From: an uncultured Bacteroidales bacterium
Lineage (GTDB): Bacteria > Bacteroidota > Bacteroidia > Bacteroidales > UBA932
NCBI GenBank assembly: GCA_927798505.1
Contig: CAKMNE010000002.1
Coordinates: 1-26,270 of the forward strand
Length of the DNA stretch: 26,270 nucleotides
Reading direction: 5' to 3'
Shown: one piece after another, positions 1-7,265 of the stretch
Layout: every line of letters begins with the position of its first letter
Position numbering within the stretch: the stretch's first letter is position 1
The notes under the pieces: model-generated
Seen by the model: the letters and a program-made list of their open reading frames with translations, nothing else
Database searches by the model: none
Told to the model about the DNA's origin: nothing
Made by a program: the position numbers and the translations under genes

Positions 1-258
1 GCTGCCCTCCGAAACCTTCCGCTTCGCTCCATCCCGTCGCTCGTCCCTGCGTTCATGCCGGGTCTTAGCGACATACTGTCGCTCGCCCCGGCGCTTCACG
101 CAGTGCCTTCGCGCCACCCATTCACATGGCCATGGGCGGCCATGGGTTTCGCGAGGGCACAGCCTCCGCCTGCCTCACAGACCACTCTACCAACTCATCT
201 CAATAGGCACCTGCGGGAAGTGCCACAAAGAGGTGTCGGTTATTCACAAAGATTTGAT
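1..258. other. Intergenic region upstream of metF, no gene supported
   Basis: I see no credible gene here. Short open frames exist on both strands but have no recognisable protein motif. The stretch is C-rich and contains small repeats: GTCGCTCG occurs at 36-43 and 78-85, AGCGAC/GTCGCT form a 6-bp inverted repeat at 67-83, and GGCCATGGG occurs twice around 128-148. I see no riboswitch-like or tRNA structure that I could defend. The only functional signal I assign is the metF -7 box at its 3' edge. Confidence 0.5.
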
Positions 259-266
259 TATTTTTG
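259..266 (+). promoter_or_regulatory. Bacteroidetes-type -7 box of metF-metH
   Basis: TATTTTTG matches the Bacteroidetes sigma-ABfr -7 consensus TAnnTTTG exactly. Its last base is 6 nt before the metF ATG at 273, so transcription would begin at or very near the start codon and the mRNA would be almost or fully leaderless. I find no clear -33 TTTG about 20 nt upstream. The same box-to-ATG spacing occurs at luxS. Confidence 0.5.
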
Positions 267-272
267 CACTAT

Positions 273-1178
273 ATGAAAATCAGCGAGATACTTGGAGGCA
301 AGAAGCAGTTTATTTCCCTGGAGGTGGTGCCGCCGCAGAGGTCCATCGGCAGGGTGGAACTGCTGGATAGCATACGCCCCCTGATGGAGTTCAATCCTCC
401 ATATATCAATGTCACCAACCACCGGGACGAATTTGTCTATGAGCGGCAGGCAGATGGCACCTTCACCAGAAAGCTTGAACGCAAGCGCGTAAGCCAGACG
501 GCAGTGTGCGCCTCCATAATGGACGAATTCAAGGTTGAGGTGGTGCCCCATCTCATCTGTGCGGGGGTAACGAGGGAGCAGGTGAAGTATGAGTTATCCG
601 ATTTCCGCTATCTCGGAGTGGAGAACGTGATGGCCCTGCGCGGTGACTGTCTCGCTCAGGAAAAGCGTTTCACTCCCGAACCCGGGGGATATGCCTACGC
701 CTCCGAACTGGTGGCGGACATCAAGGATGACAGCCTCTGCATAGGCGTGGGAGCATATCCGGAAAAGCATTTCGAGGCTCCGAACATCGAGACCGACATC
801 GCCATGCTCAAGCGCAAGGTGGATGCCGGAGCCGATTTCGTCATAACCCAGATGTTCTTCGACAACGCCTTTTTCTACCGCTTTGTGGACATGGCCCGCC
901 AGGCCGGCATCAATGTTCCCATCATCCCGGGAATCAAACCCATATCCACTCCGAGGCAGCTCCATATGCTGCCTGAGGCCTTCTCCATCAACATCCCTCT
1001 CGAGCTCACCAGCGAACTTGAGGCGCACGCCCAGGACAAGGCCGCATGCTACAGAATCGGGCAGGAGTGGGCCACGATGCAGACCAAAGACCTTCTCGCA
1101 CACGGAGTTCCGGCCGTGCATTTCTACACTATGGGCAAGTCGGACAACATTATCGGAATCCTCAGGGAATGCTTCTAG
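273..1178 (+). CDS. metF: Methylenetetrahydrofolate reductase
   Basis: MetF is a cytosolic FAD enzyme that reduces 5,10-methylene-THF to 5-methyl-THF, the methyl donor for methionine synthase. The 301-residue product has normal family length. Visible landmarks are the N-terminal catalytic Glu in SLEVVPP, the FAD/folate motif ALRGD, GVGAYPEKH, and FVITQMFFD carrying the folate-contacting Gln; the TIM-barrel ends with HFYTMGKSD. I chose ATG 273 because it gives the typical start MKISEIL; an upstream in-frame TTG at 264 lies inside the -7 box. The stop overlaps metH by 10 bp, so the two are very probably translationally coupled, which fits because MetF supplies MetH directly. Confidence 0.95.
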   Translation: MKISEILGGKKQFISLEVVPPQRSIGRVELLDSIRPLMEFNPPYINVTNHRDEFVYERQADGTFTRKLERKRVSQTAVCASIMDEFKVEVVPHLICAGVTREQVKYELSDFRYLGVENVMALRGDCLAQEKRFTPEPGGYAYASELVADIKDDSLCIGVGAYPEKHFEAPNIETDIAMLKRKVDAGADFVITQMFFDNAFFYRFVDMARQAGINVPIIPGIKPISTPRQLHMLPEAFSINIPLELTSELEAHAQDKAACYRIGQEWATMQTKDLLAHGVPAVHFYTMGKSDNIIGILRECF

Positions 1179-4100
1179 ACTGCCCAGACCGCATACTGAT
1201 GCTCGACGGCGCGATGGGAACTGTGCTTCAGGCACGCTTCCCTGGCGCGTCCAATTTCGAGACTCTCAACCTTAGCGACCCCGACGCTATTCAGGCTGTT
1301 CATGAGGCCTATATTGCGGCGGGAGCCGACATAATCGAGACCAACAGCTTCGGCGCAAACCGCATCAGCCAGGAGGAATATGGGCTGCAGGACAAGGCGC
1401 GCGAAATGGCCCTGCAGGCCGCACGCATAGCCCGAAAAGCCGCCGACAAAGCAAAGCGCCGGGTACTGGTGGCCGGGAGCGTGGGGCCTACCGGCAAGTC
1501 GCTTTCCCTCGCCTCCGATGCGATGGACCCGGCCTACAGGAAATACGATTTCGACGACCTCGTGGAGGTGTACGGCGAGCAGATCGGCGCCCTTGCGGAA
1601 GGCGGGGTGGACCTGATCCTGCTCGAGACCTGCTTCGACGCGCTCAACGTGAAGGCGGCGATCTACGCCATGGACAAAATGGGGCTGGACCTGCCCCTGG
1701 CCGTATCCGTATCCGTGAGCGACCGCAGCGGCAGGACCCTGACGGGGCAGACCATAGAGGCGTTCTACCATAGCGTGGAACACGGCAGGCTATGGGCCTT
1801 CGGACTCAACTGCTCGCTGGGCGCGCAGGAGCTGACCCCTCTGGTCGAGGAACTCGCGGGCTTCGCCTCCTGCCGGGTCCTGTGCTACCCCAACGCCGGG
1901 CTTCCCAACGAGTTGGGGGAATATGACCAGACGCCCGCGCAGATGGCCGCGCAGATGCGCTCCATGGCCTCGCGGGGCATACTCAACATAGCCGGTGGCT
2001 GCTGCGGCACGACGCCGGAGCATATCGCCGCGATAGCGCGCGAAATCAGCGGATGCAAGCCTCGCGCCCTTCGCCCCGCTCCCGAGAACTTGCTGGTTCT
2101 CAGCGGCTTGGAGCCGGTCTATGTGGACAGGGAGCGCAGCAATTTCACCAATGTCGGAGAGCGTACCAATGTCGCCGGATCGCGCAAATTCGCGCGCCTG
2201 ATTGCCGCCGGGCAATATGACGAGGCGCTGCAGATTGCCGCCGGGCAGATCGAAGGCGGGGCGGGCATCATAGACGTGAATATGGACGACGCCATGCTGG
2301 ATTCAGCCGCGCAGATGCGCACTTTCCTGCGTCATATCTCCTCAGACCCGGCCGTGGCGAAGGCCGCGCTTATGGTGGATTCGTCGGATTGGGAGACGGT
2401 GCTGCAGGGCCTGAAGAACGCGCAGGGCAAGTGCATAGTCAACTCCATATCCCTCAAGGAGGGCGAGGAGGTCTTCCTGATGAAGGCCAGGGAAATACGG
2501 CGCCTGGGCGCGGCTATGATAGTGATGGCCTTCGACGAGCAGGGCCAGGCTACGGACTACGCGCGGAAGATAGAGATATGCGAGCGGGCCTACCGCCTGC
2601 TCACCCGGGAGGCCGGAGTGCTGCCGCGCGACATCATATTCGATGTCAACGTGCTCTCCGTGGGCACGGGCATTGAGGAGCACCGCCGCTACGGGGTGGA
2701 CTTCATCGAGGCGGTGCGCTGGATCAAGGCCAATCTCCCGGGAGCGCGCACGTCCGGGGGCATATCCAACCTCTCATTCGCCTTCCGCGGCAACAACGCG
2801 GTGAGGGAAGCGATGCATTCGGCCTTCCTCTACCATGCGATCGGGGCAGGGCTGGATATGGGAATTGTCAACCCCGGGATGCTTCAGGTTTACGGTGATA
2901 TAGAGCCGGATATGCTCGAAAAGGTCGAGGATGTGATTCTCGACAGGCGCGACGATGCGACCGAAAGGCTGATTGCCAAGGCCCGGGAGGTGCTGGAGGG
3001 CGCGACGGGTTCGGCGGGCGCGGGCTCTGGTTCGGACGCGACGGCTTCGGGCGCGGCGGGTGCGACGGCGGTACCGGCTCCGGCGAGGCTGTCGGCTTCG
3101 CTTGTGGCAGGCAATGCTTCGGCGCTGCGGGATGATGTGCTGGAGTGCCTTCAGATGCTGGGCAGCGCCGTGGCAGTGATCGAAGGGCCGCTGATGGACG
3201 GTATGCAGACCGTCGGGGACAATTTCGCCGCGGGGCGCATGTTCCTGCCGCAGGTGGTCAAGTCGGCGAAGCTGATGAGGGAGGCGATAGACGTGCTCTC
3301 GCCCTATATGGAGGCGGACTCGGAGAACGGCGCCGGCTCCAAGCCGAAATTTCTCATCGCCACGGTCAAGGGCGATGTGCACGACATAGGTAAGAATATT
3401 ACAGCTATAGTGCTGAGTTGCAACGGGTTCGACGTGACGGACCTGGGCGTTATGGTGCCTAAGGAGGAGATTCTTGGCAAGGCGGCCGAGCTCGGAGCCG
3501 ACGTGATAGGCGTGAGCGGGCTCATAACCCCATCCCTCTTCCAGATGGAGGAGCTGTGCCGGGAGATGAGTGCGCGCGGCCTCACGACCCCGCTTTTTGT
3601 CGGGGGAGCAACCGCTTCGGCGCTGCATACTGCAGTCAAGCTGGCTCCGCTCTATGATCATGTGTTCTATGGTCCGGACGCTTCCGCGAGCGCGGTTATG
3701 GCTAAGCGCTATATGATGGACCCTCAGGCCTTCGAGGAGGAGGAGCACCGCAAACAGCGGCAGCTCCGCGAGCTCGCCGGGGCTGGGGCTGCTGGCTTTG
3801 GTGGTTCGGGTGCGGCTGGTGGAGTTGGTGTGGCTGGCTCTGGTGCTGCGCGTGCTGCTGGGGTTGCGGCTAGTGGAGTTGGTGGTTTTGCGGATGAGTC
3901 GTACCTTAAGGGGCTGATGCCGCAATCCGTGCCGCTGACGCAACTCCCTCTGGACAAGGTGCTTGAGTTCTTCGATTGGAGGATGTTCTACGCCACCTGG
4001 GCCGTGAAGGAAGACGAATCCCTCAAGGCGGATGCCCTGAAGATGCTTGAGGATTTCAGCAGGAACGGGGGTCTGTCCATACGTGTTGCGACCAAGTTCT

Positions 4101-4747
4101 ACATGGGGCGGCGTGAGGGGGATGATATTGTATTGGAAGGCGGAAGGCGTTTGCCGATGCTGCGGCAGCGGGTCGGCAAGGGTTTGAGCCTTGCCGACTT
4201 CGTGGGCGCGGCGGCGCCGACTCCTTTCGGAGTCTTCGCCGCCAGCGTCCACACCTGCGGGGACCTGGCTGCCGACGGGCAGGGCGGTGCATATCGCCAG
4301 GTCCGCGCAGGCCGCTGCCACTGCTCCCAGTGCGAGGCCTCATACGAACCGATGCTCCTGCGCTCCGTCAAAGTCACTCTTGCAGAGGCCGTTTCCTGCT
4401 GGATTGACGCCCAACTCGAGAAACAACTTGCCGGTGCCGGCATCGAAGGGATGAAGATAGTCAAGCCTGCAGCAGGGTACGCAAGCTGTCCTGACCACAC
4501 ATTGAAGAAGGATATCATGGAGCTGATTCCGGACAGCGACGGTCTGGCTATCGAGTTTACAGAGAGCTACGCCATGATTCCGGACGCTTCCATCTGCGGC
4601 TTCATATTCATCCACCCTGAGGCCAGCTACCCGGAAATCCGTCACCTGGACAAGGCCACCCTCGATGACTACGCCCGCCGACGCGGCCTTGACGAAGAGC
4701 AGTGCCACCGCTTCCTGGGCTACCTGCTGGACGGTGAACTTGGTTAG
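1169..4747 (+). CDS. metH: Cobalamin-dependent methionine synthase
   Basis: MetH transfers a methyl group from 5-methyl-THF through cobalamin to homocysteine. The 1192-residue product has all modules in order. The homocysteine domain (about 1-320) carries the Zn ligands Cys215 (GLNC) and Cys278/279 (GGCCGTTP). The pterin-binding domain spans about 340-610. The cap and B12-binding domains (about 645-865) contain DVHDIG with the cobalt ligand His738. The AdoMet reactivation domain (about 915-1192) ends with TESYAMIPDAS-like motifs. The start at 1169 overlaps metF and gives the canonical MLLDCPDRILMLDGAMGT-type opening. Two features are unusual: the linkers at about residues 611-640 and 869-911 are almost pure Gly/Ala/Ser/Val, and the reactivation domain has a CHCSQC cluster. 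The frame is intact through both linkers, so I read it as functional. Confidence 0.96.
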   Translation: MLLDCPDRILMLDGAMGTVLQARFPGASNFETLNLSDPDAIQAVHEAYIAAGADIIETNSFGANRISQEEYGLQDKAREMALQAARIARKAADKAKRRVLVAGSVGPTGKSLSLASDAMDPAYRKYDFDDLVEVYGEQIGALAEGGVDLILLETCFDALNVKAAIYAMDKMGLDLPLAVSVSVSDRSGRTLTGQTIEAFYHSVEHGRLWAFGLNCSLGAQELTPLVEELAGFASCRVLCYPNAGLPNELGEYDQTPAQMAAQMRSMASRGILNIAGGCCGTTPEHIAAIAREISGCKPRALRPAPENLLVLSGLEPVYVDRERSNFTNVGERTNVAGSRKFARLIAAGQYDEALQIAAGQIEGGAGIIDVNMDDAMLDSAAQMRTFLRHISSDPAVAKAALMVDSSDWETVLQGLKNAQGKCIVNSISLKEGEEVFLMKAREIRRLGAAMIVMAFDEQGQATDYARKIEICERAYRLLTREAGVLPRDIIFDVNVLSVGTGIEEHRRYGVDFIEAVRWIKANLPGARTSGGISNLSFAFRGNNAVREAMHSAFLYHAIGAGLDMGIVNPGMLQVYGDIEPDMLEKVEDVILDRRDDATERLIAKAREVLEGATGSAGAGSGSDATASGAAGATAVPAPARLSASLVAGNASALRDDVLECLQMLGSAVAVIEGPLMDGMQTVGDNFAAGRMFLPQVVKSAKLMREAIDVLSPYMEADSENGAGSKPKFLIATVKGDVHDIGKNITAIVLSCNGFDVTDLGVMVPKEEILGKAAELGADVIGVSGLITPSLFQMEELCREMSARGLTTPLFVGGATASALHTAVKLAPLYDHVFYGPDASASAVMAKRYMMDPQAFEEEEHRKQRQLRELAGAGAAGFGGSGAAGGVGVAGSGAARAAGVAASGVGGFADESYLKGLMPQSVPLTQLPLDKVLEFFDWRMFYATWAVKEDESLKADALKMLEDFSRNGGLSIRVATKFYMGRREGDDIVLEGGRRLPMLRQRVGKGLSLADFVGAAAPTPFGVFAASVHTCGDLAADGQGGAYRQVRAGRCHCSQCEASYEPMLLRSVKVTLAEAVSCWIDAQLEKQLAGAGIEGMKIVKPAAGYASCPDHTLKKDIMELIPDSDGLAIEFTESYAMIPDASICGFIFIHPEASYPEIRHLDKATLDDYARRRGLDEEQCHRFLGYLLDGELG

Positions 4748-4761
4748 GGTGGATGGCAGCA

Positions 4762-4792
4762 TTGGTTTTGGGGTATATATTTAGTAATTTTG
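4762..4792 (+). promoter_or_regulatory. Probable luxS promoter (-33 and -7 boxes)
   Basis: The 51-bp metH-luxS gap contains TTGG at 4762-4765 and, after a 19-bp spacer, TAATTTTG at 4785-4792, a full match to the Bacteroidetes TAnnTTTG -7 element. The -7 box ends 6 nt before the luxS ATG, which predicts a leaderless or near-leaderless transcript. This suggests luxS can be expressed independently of metF-metH. Confidence 0.5.
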
Positions 4793-4798
4793 AGGTAT

Positions 4799-5278
4799 AT
4801 GCAAAAAATAGCAAGTTTTACAGTAGACCATCTCCGATTGAAACGCGGAATTTTCGTTTCGCGAAAGGACCGCGTGGGTTCGGAAGTCGTGACCACCTTT
4901 GATATCAGGATGAAGGAGCCCAACAGGGAGCCGGTGCTCCATCCGGATGCAATTCACACCATAGAGCACCTTGCCGCCACATTCCTGCGAAACCACAGCG
5001 AGTGGGGCGAAAGGATAATCTATTGGGGACCCATGGGCTGCCTCACCGGCAATTACCTCATCGTCAAGGGAGACCTGCAAAGTGCAGATATACTGCCGCT
5101 TATGCGCGAGACCTTCACATTCATCTCCCAGTTTGACGGCCCCGTCCCGGGTGCCTGTGCCCGTGACTGCGGCAATTACCTGATGATGAACCTCCCTATG
5201 GCCCGCCTCGAAGCCTCCCGCTATCTCCACGAAGTCCTCGACCACCCCACCGACGACAACCTCAATTATCCCCAGTAA
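4799..5278 (+). CDS. luxS: S-ribosylhomocysteine lyase (AI-2 synthase)
   Basis: LuxS cleaves S-ribosylhomocysteine to homocysteine and DPD, the autoinducer-2 precursor. It is a cytosolic homodimeric metalloenzyme. The 159-residue product is of normal length. It shows the metal-binding HTIEH motif (His53, Glu56, His57), catalytic Cys81 in GPMGCLTG, the third metal-ligand region in ARDCGNY, the substrate-contact stretch TFDIRMKEPN, and the SFTVDH/SRKD N-terminus. ATG 4799 is preferred over an in-frame TTG at 4790 that belongs to the promoter box. It sits directly after metH, and its product homocysteine is the MetH substrate, so the block is a local methyl cycle. Whether AI-2 signalling exists here cannot be told from sequence. 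Confidence 0.97.
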   Translation: MQKIASFTVDHLRLKRGIFVSRKDRVGSEVVTTFDIRMKEPNREPVLHPDAIHTIEHLAATFLRNHSEWGERIIYWGPMGCLTGNYLIVKGDLQSADILPLMRETFTFISQFDGPVPGACARDCGNYLMMNLPMARLEASRYLHEVLDHPTDDNLNYPQ

Positions 5279-5303
5279 CGGTGACCCCTCAACAGCGATC
5301 CCG

Positions 5304-5339
5304 TCTGCGCACTTTGGTGACTCCTTCTGCGCACTTTGG
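5304..5339 (+). repeat. 14-bp direct repeat
   Basis: TCTGCGCACTTTGG occurs at 5304-5317 and again at 5326-5339, a 22-bp period. The core GCACTTT reappears at 5491-5497 and 5555-5561, each time shortly upstream of one of the palindromes in the same intergenic region. It looks like part of a longer decayed repeat unit. Confidence 0.6.
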
Positions 5340-5363
5340 ACAACCCTGCTAGACCCTCCCGAG

Positions 5364-5590
5364 TTTTCCCGACGTGTAACGTTAGGAAATCCCCGACCGT
5401 CTTTTGGGCTTTCTGAGGTACTTCACAGTCACTGTTTGCCGCTTCGGGTTTTCCTAATGTGTCACATCAGGATGAAAAACGGCCTTCCACGCACTTTTAG
5501 CTCCCGATGTGTCACATTAGGAAATTGCCAATATGCCTTCCAGGCCCTTCTGTGGCACTTTCTATTTTTCCTGATCTGTCACATCAGGAA
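5364..5590. repeat. Cluster of four imperfect palindromes
   Basis: Four copies of a palindrome related to CCTAATGTGTCACATTAGG lie at 5364-5389, 5449-5472, 5501-5524 and 5565-5590, with centres near 5377, 5462, 5512 and 5579. Each is a 9-bp half, a central T, and a 9-bp half with mismatches, usually flanked by TTTT on the left and AAA on the right. The spacing is irregular (85, 50 and 67 bp). They could be repetitive extragenic palindromes or operator sites; the flanking A/T runs mean they could also act as weak bidirectional terminators after luxS. Confidence 0.6.
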
Positions 5591-5605
5591 TAGTTTTTTG
5601 CGAAT

Positions 5606-5647
5606 AGTAAGTCAGGTACCCCAAAATTACATCTGATTTTCTGTAAG
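5606..5647. repeat. Hairpin repeat, copy A (degenerate)
   Basis: GTCAGGTACCCCAAAA at 5611-5626 followed by CTGATTTT at 5633-5640 and the tail CTGTAAG at 5641-5647. It is related to copy B (5777-5817) and copy C (26121-26162) but has a poorer stem, so it is probably a decayed copy. The A to B distance is 170 bp in the same orientation. Confidence 0.55.
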
Positions 5648-5776
5648 AAATTGTATATCAAGTGGTTAATGTTTGTGGCTTGTGGTGAGCCCAACCTTGA
5701 CTGCTTGTGGGGAGGAGCAATTGCTGACTTCCAAAAGTTGAGTAAAACGTAAGTACCTGTAATACAGATAGTTATG

Positions 5777-5810
5777 AAAAATCAGGTACCCCAAAAGGAT
5801 ACCTGATTTA
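5777..5810 (-). terminator. Probable intrinsic terminator of the minus-strand surface operon (hairpin repeat copy B)
   Basis: Read on the minus strand, AAATCAGGTATCC pairs with GGGGTACCTGATTT around a TTTT loop, with a single bulge and one G-T pair, and is followed by TTTTT. It lies 37 bp beyond the stop of the last gene of the operon. Reading the other way it also has a T-rich exit, so it may act bidirectionally. Copy C ends the plus-strand operon in the equivalent orientation, which supports a terminator role. Confidence 0.6.
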
Positions 5811-5847
5811 CTGTAAGTGTTTGTGAGTCAATGCCTGCCGCTAAGCG

Positions 5848-7254
5848 TTAGTTGTTGCGGATGCAGCGGACGTGGCAGGCGTTGGTGATGTTGTTGTAGC
5901 CCACAACGATTGTTGTAGAAGCGGCGACGTTGCTGATCATAAATGCGTAGTTCTGTTTTGCTGACCTGCCGGTGCTGAGGTGGAAATAATCCATTGAGTT
6001 CATCCCGGCAAACTCGGCTACACCGCTGACGTTCATCACCCTGTTGCCGTAGCTGGCCTCTGCATTGACATAGCTGTAAGGCTGGAAGTTGATGCCGTCC
6101 TGGTTGATTTCAGCAAGATTGCAGCGTGCATCGGTGGCGTTGTAGTATGGTGCATTCACGTCAGTGAGGGTCTTGTCATTGCATTTTCCGATAAGGGCGA
6201 TACCCTCGGCAGCTGTAGGAATATGCCATCCGTCAGGGCAGATTCCCTGATTGTTCTCAACATCGACATTCAGAGCCCATTCAGGAGCAGTTCCTCCGAA
6301 TGCAACGTCATCTGAGTAGAACAAACCCTGGGCCTTGATTACAGCCTCATCCATAGAACCCGCGACATTTTTATCACCGCTGGTAACGCAAGGAGCGTAA
6401 ATTCCGGTCTTTTCGGAGAAGTCGAGAGGGGCAATGGATGCTCCTTCCGGAACATAGTGCAGATTCTCTGCGAACCAGGCCCTTCCGTCAGCCATAATGA
6501 CGGTCTTGTAGTTGTAACCGCCATAGTTGAGATAACCGCGGGTGCATTTGATTGGCTTGCTTGAGGTGTAGGTGGTACCATCCTTCTTGACTACAATTAC
6601 CTGCAGAAGTCCGGTATCGCCGGCGGCGGCTCCTGTGTTCTTTACAAGCACTGATTTGCAGTCACTTGCAATGACAGCTTCCCAAGAAGAAGCGGCTGCT
6701 TTGGTAACCACGCTGCCATTCACTACGGTTGCGCACACGCTTACAGGCTCTTCGAAATCAGGAATCACAACAGGAACAGTTGCCTGCTCGGCAATCAGAA
6801 TCACATCCTCTGCGTCCCCAATCACAATCTTCACTGCCATGGGGAGCACGAAGGTGGTCTGCGCCTCGTCGTTCAGCACGACGGTGACATGCTCTGCAGT
6901 AACAGTGACACTCTTGAAGAACGAATCGCCATCAGCACCCGGAGCACCATCAGCACCCGGAGCGCCATCAGCACCGTCCTTGCCCGGAGCACCATCAGCA
7001 CCGTCCTTGCCGTTTACCAACTCGATGCTCTTTCCGTTGGTGAACACAATCTTGTAACCGTTCTCAATCTCTTCAACTGCTTCGACGGCATATTTTCCGT
7101 CGACAGCGGCCTGAAGCTGCGCGATGGCAGCCTCAATCTTCTCAGTCTTCTCCTCGAGGGCGGAAACCCTTACCTCAAGATCATTGACCTTCTGGCATCC
7201 TGCACTCAAAACCACGAGTGCAAGGCCCAATCCTACAAAACTAATTCTCTTCAT
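5848..7254 (-). CDS. FISUMP-domain lipoprotein with coiled coil and collagen-like repeat
   Basis: This 468-residue predicted lipoprotein has a signal peptide ending in LSAGC with lipidated Cys20. Residues about 24-60 form a coiled coil. With the following GYKIVFTNGKSIELVNG this resembles the DUF4988/PL29-lyase N-terminal module common on Bacteroidetes surface proteins. Residues 82-108 are nine uninterrupted Gly-X-Y triplets built from GKD, GAD and GAP. A beta-rich middle follows. From about 240 to the end is a FISUMP domain (Fibrobacter succinogenes major paralogous family, TIGR02145), with GRAWFAENLHYVPEG and QGICPDGWHIPT as its hallmarks. It is the last gene of the operon, 11 bp after its FISUMP neighbour. 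I infer a surface-displayed stalk (coiled coil plus collagen-like rod) carrying a FISUMP head; FISUMP has no established biochemical role. Confidence 0.85.
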   Translation of the reverse strand: MKRISFVGLGLALVVLSAGCQKVNDLEVRVSALEEKTEKIEAAIAQLQAAVDGKYAVEAVEEIENGYKIVFTNGKSIELVNGKDGADGAPGKDGADGAPGADGAPGADGDSFFKSVTVTAEHVTVVLNDEAQTTFVLPMAVKIVIGDAEDVILIAEQATVPVVIPDFEEPVSVCATVVNGSVVTKAAASSWEAVIASDCKSVLVKNTGAAAGDTGLLQVIVVKKDGTTYTSSKPIKCTRGYLNYGGYNYKTVIMADGRAWFAENLHYVPEGASIAPLDFSEKTGIYAPCVTSGDKNVAGSMDEAVIKAQGLFYSDDVAFGGTAPEWALNVDVENNQGICPDGWHIPTAAEGIALIGKCNDKTLTDVNAPYYNATDARCNLAEINQDGINFQPYSYVNAEASYGNRVMNVSGVAEFAGMNSMDYFHLSTGRSAKQNYAFMISNVAASTTIVVGYNNITNACHVRCIRNN

Positions 7255-7265
7255 AATATTTTGAT

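Larger units (their letters stand above)
5279..5847. other. Repeat-rich intergenic region, no gene supported
   Basis: This 569-bp gap separates luxS (plus) from the end of the minus-strand surface operon. It contains a duplicated 14-mer, four related imperfect palindromes and two copies of a hairpin repeat that recurs near the window's right end; these are listed separately. A 66-codon open frame at 5436-5636 is made of palindrome copies and is not believable. The stretch 5648-5776 shows nothing I recognise. It is visibly more AT-rich than the flanking genes. Confidence 0.6.

Noticed and set aside
173..215. tRNA-like fragment on the minus strand (GTTGGTAGAGTGGTCTG resembles a D-arm)
   Set aside because: No TTCGANTCC T-arm, no matching acceptor stem and no anticodon arm could be folded.
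1..272. SAM riboswitch or other leader upstream of metF
   Set aside because: The -7 box ends 6 nt before the ATG, so no leader should be transcribed, and no riboswitch core is recognisable.
2995..3085. Frameshift in metH at the GC-rich low-complexity tract
   Set aside because: The pterin domain before and the cap/B12 domains after are in the same frame and complete.
5436..5636. 66-codon plus-strand frame with repeated CHIR peptides
   Set aside because: The repeated peptide is just the palindrome read in one frame; no start context or homology.
5606..5817. Integron attC sites or IS ends formed by hairpin copies A and B
   Set aside because: No integrase or transposase, no cassette gene between them, and no GTT/AAC core-site arrangement; a terminator-like repeat explains them better.
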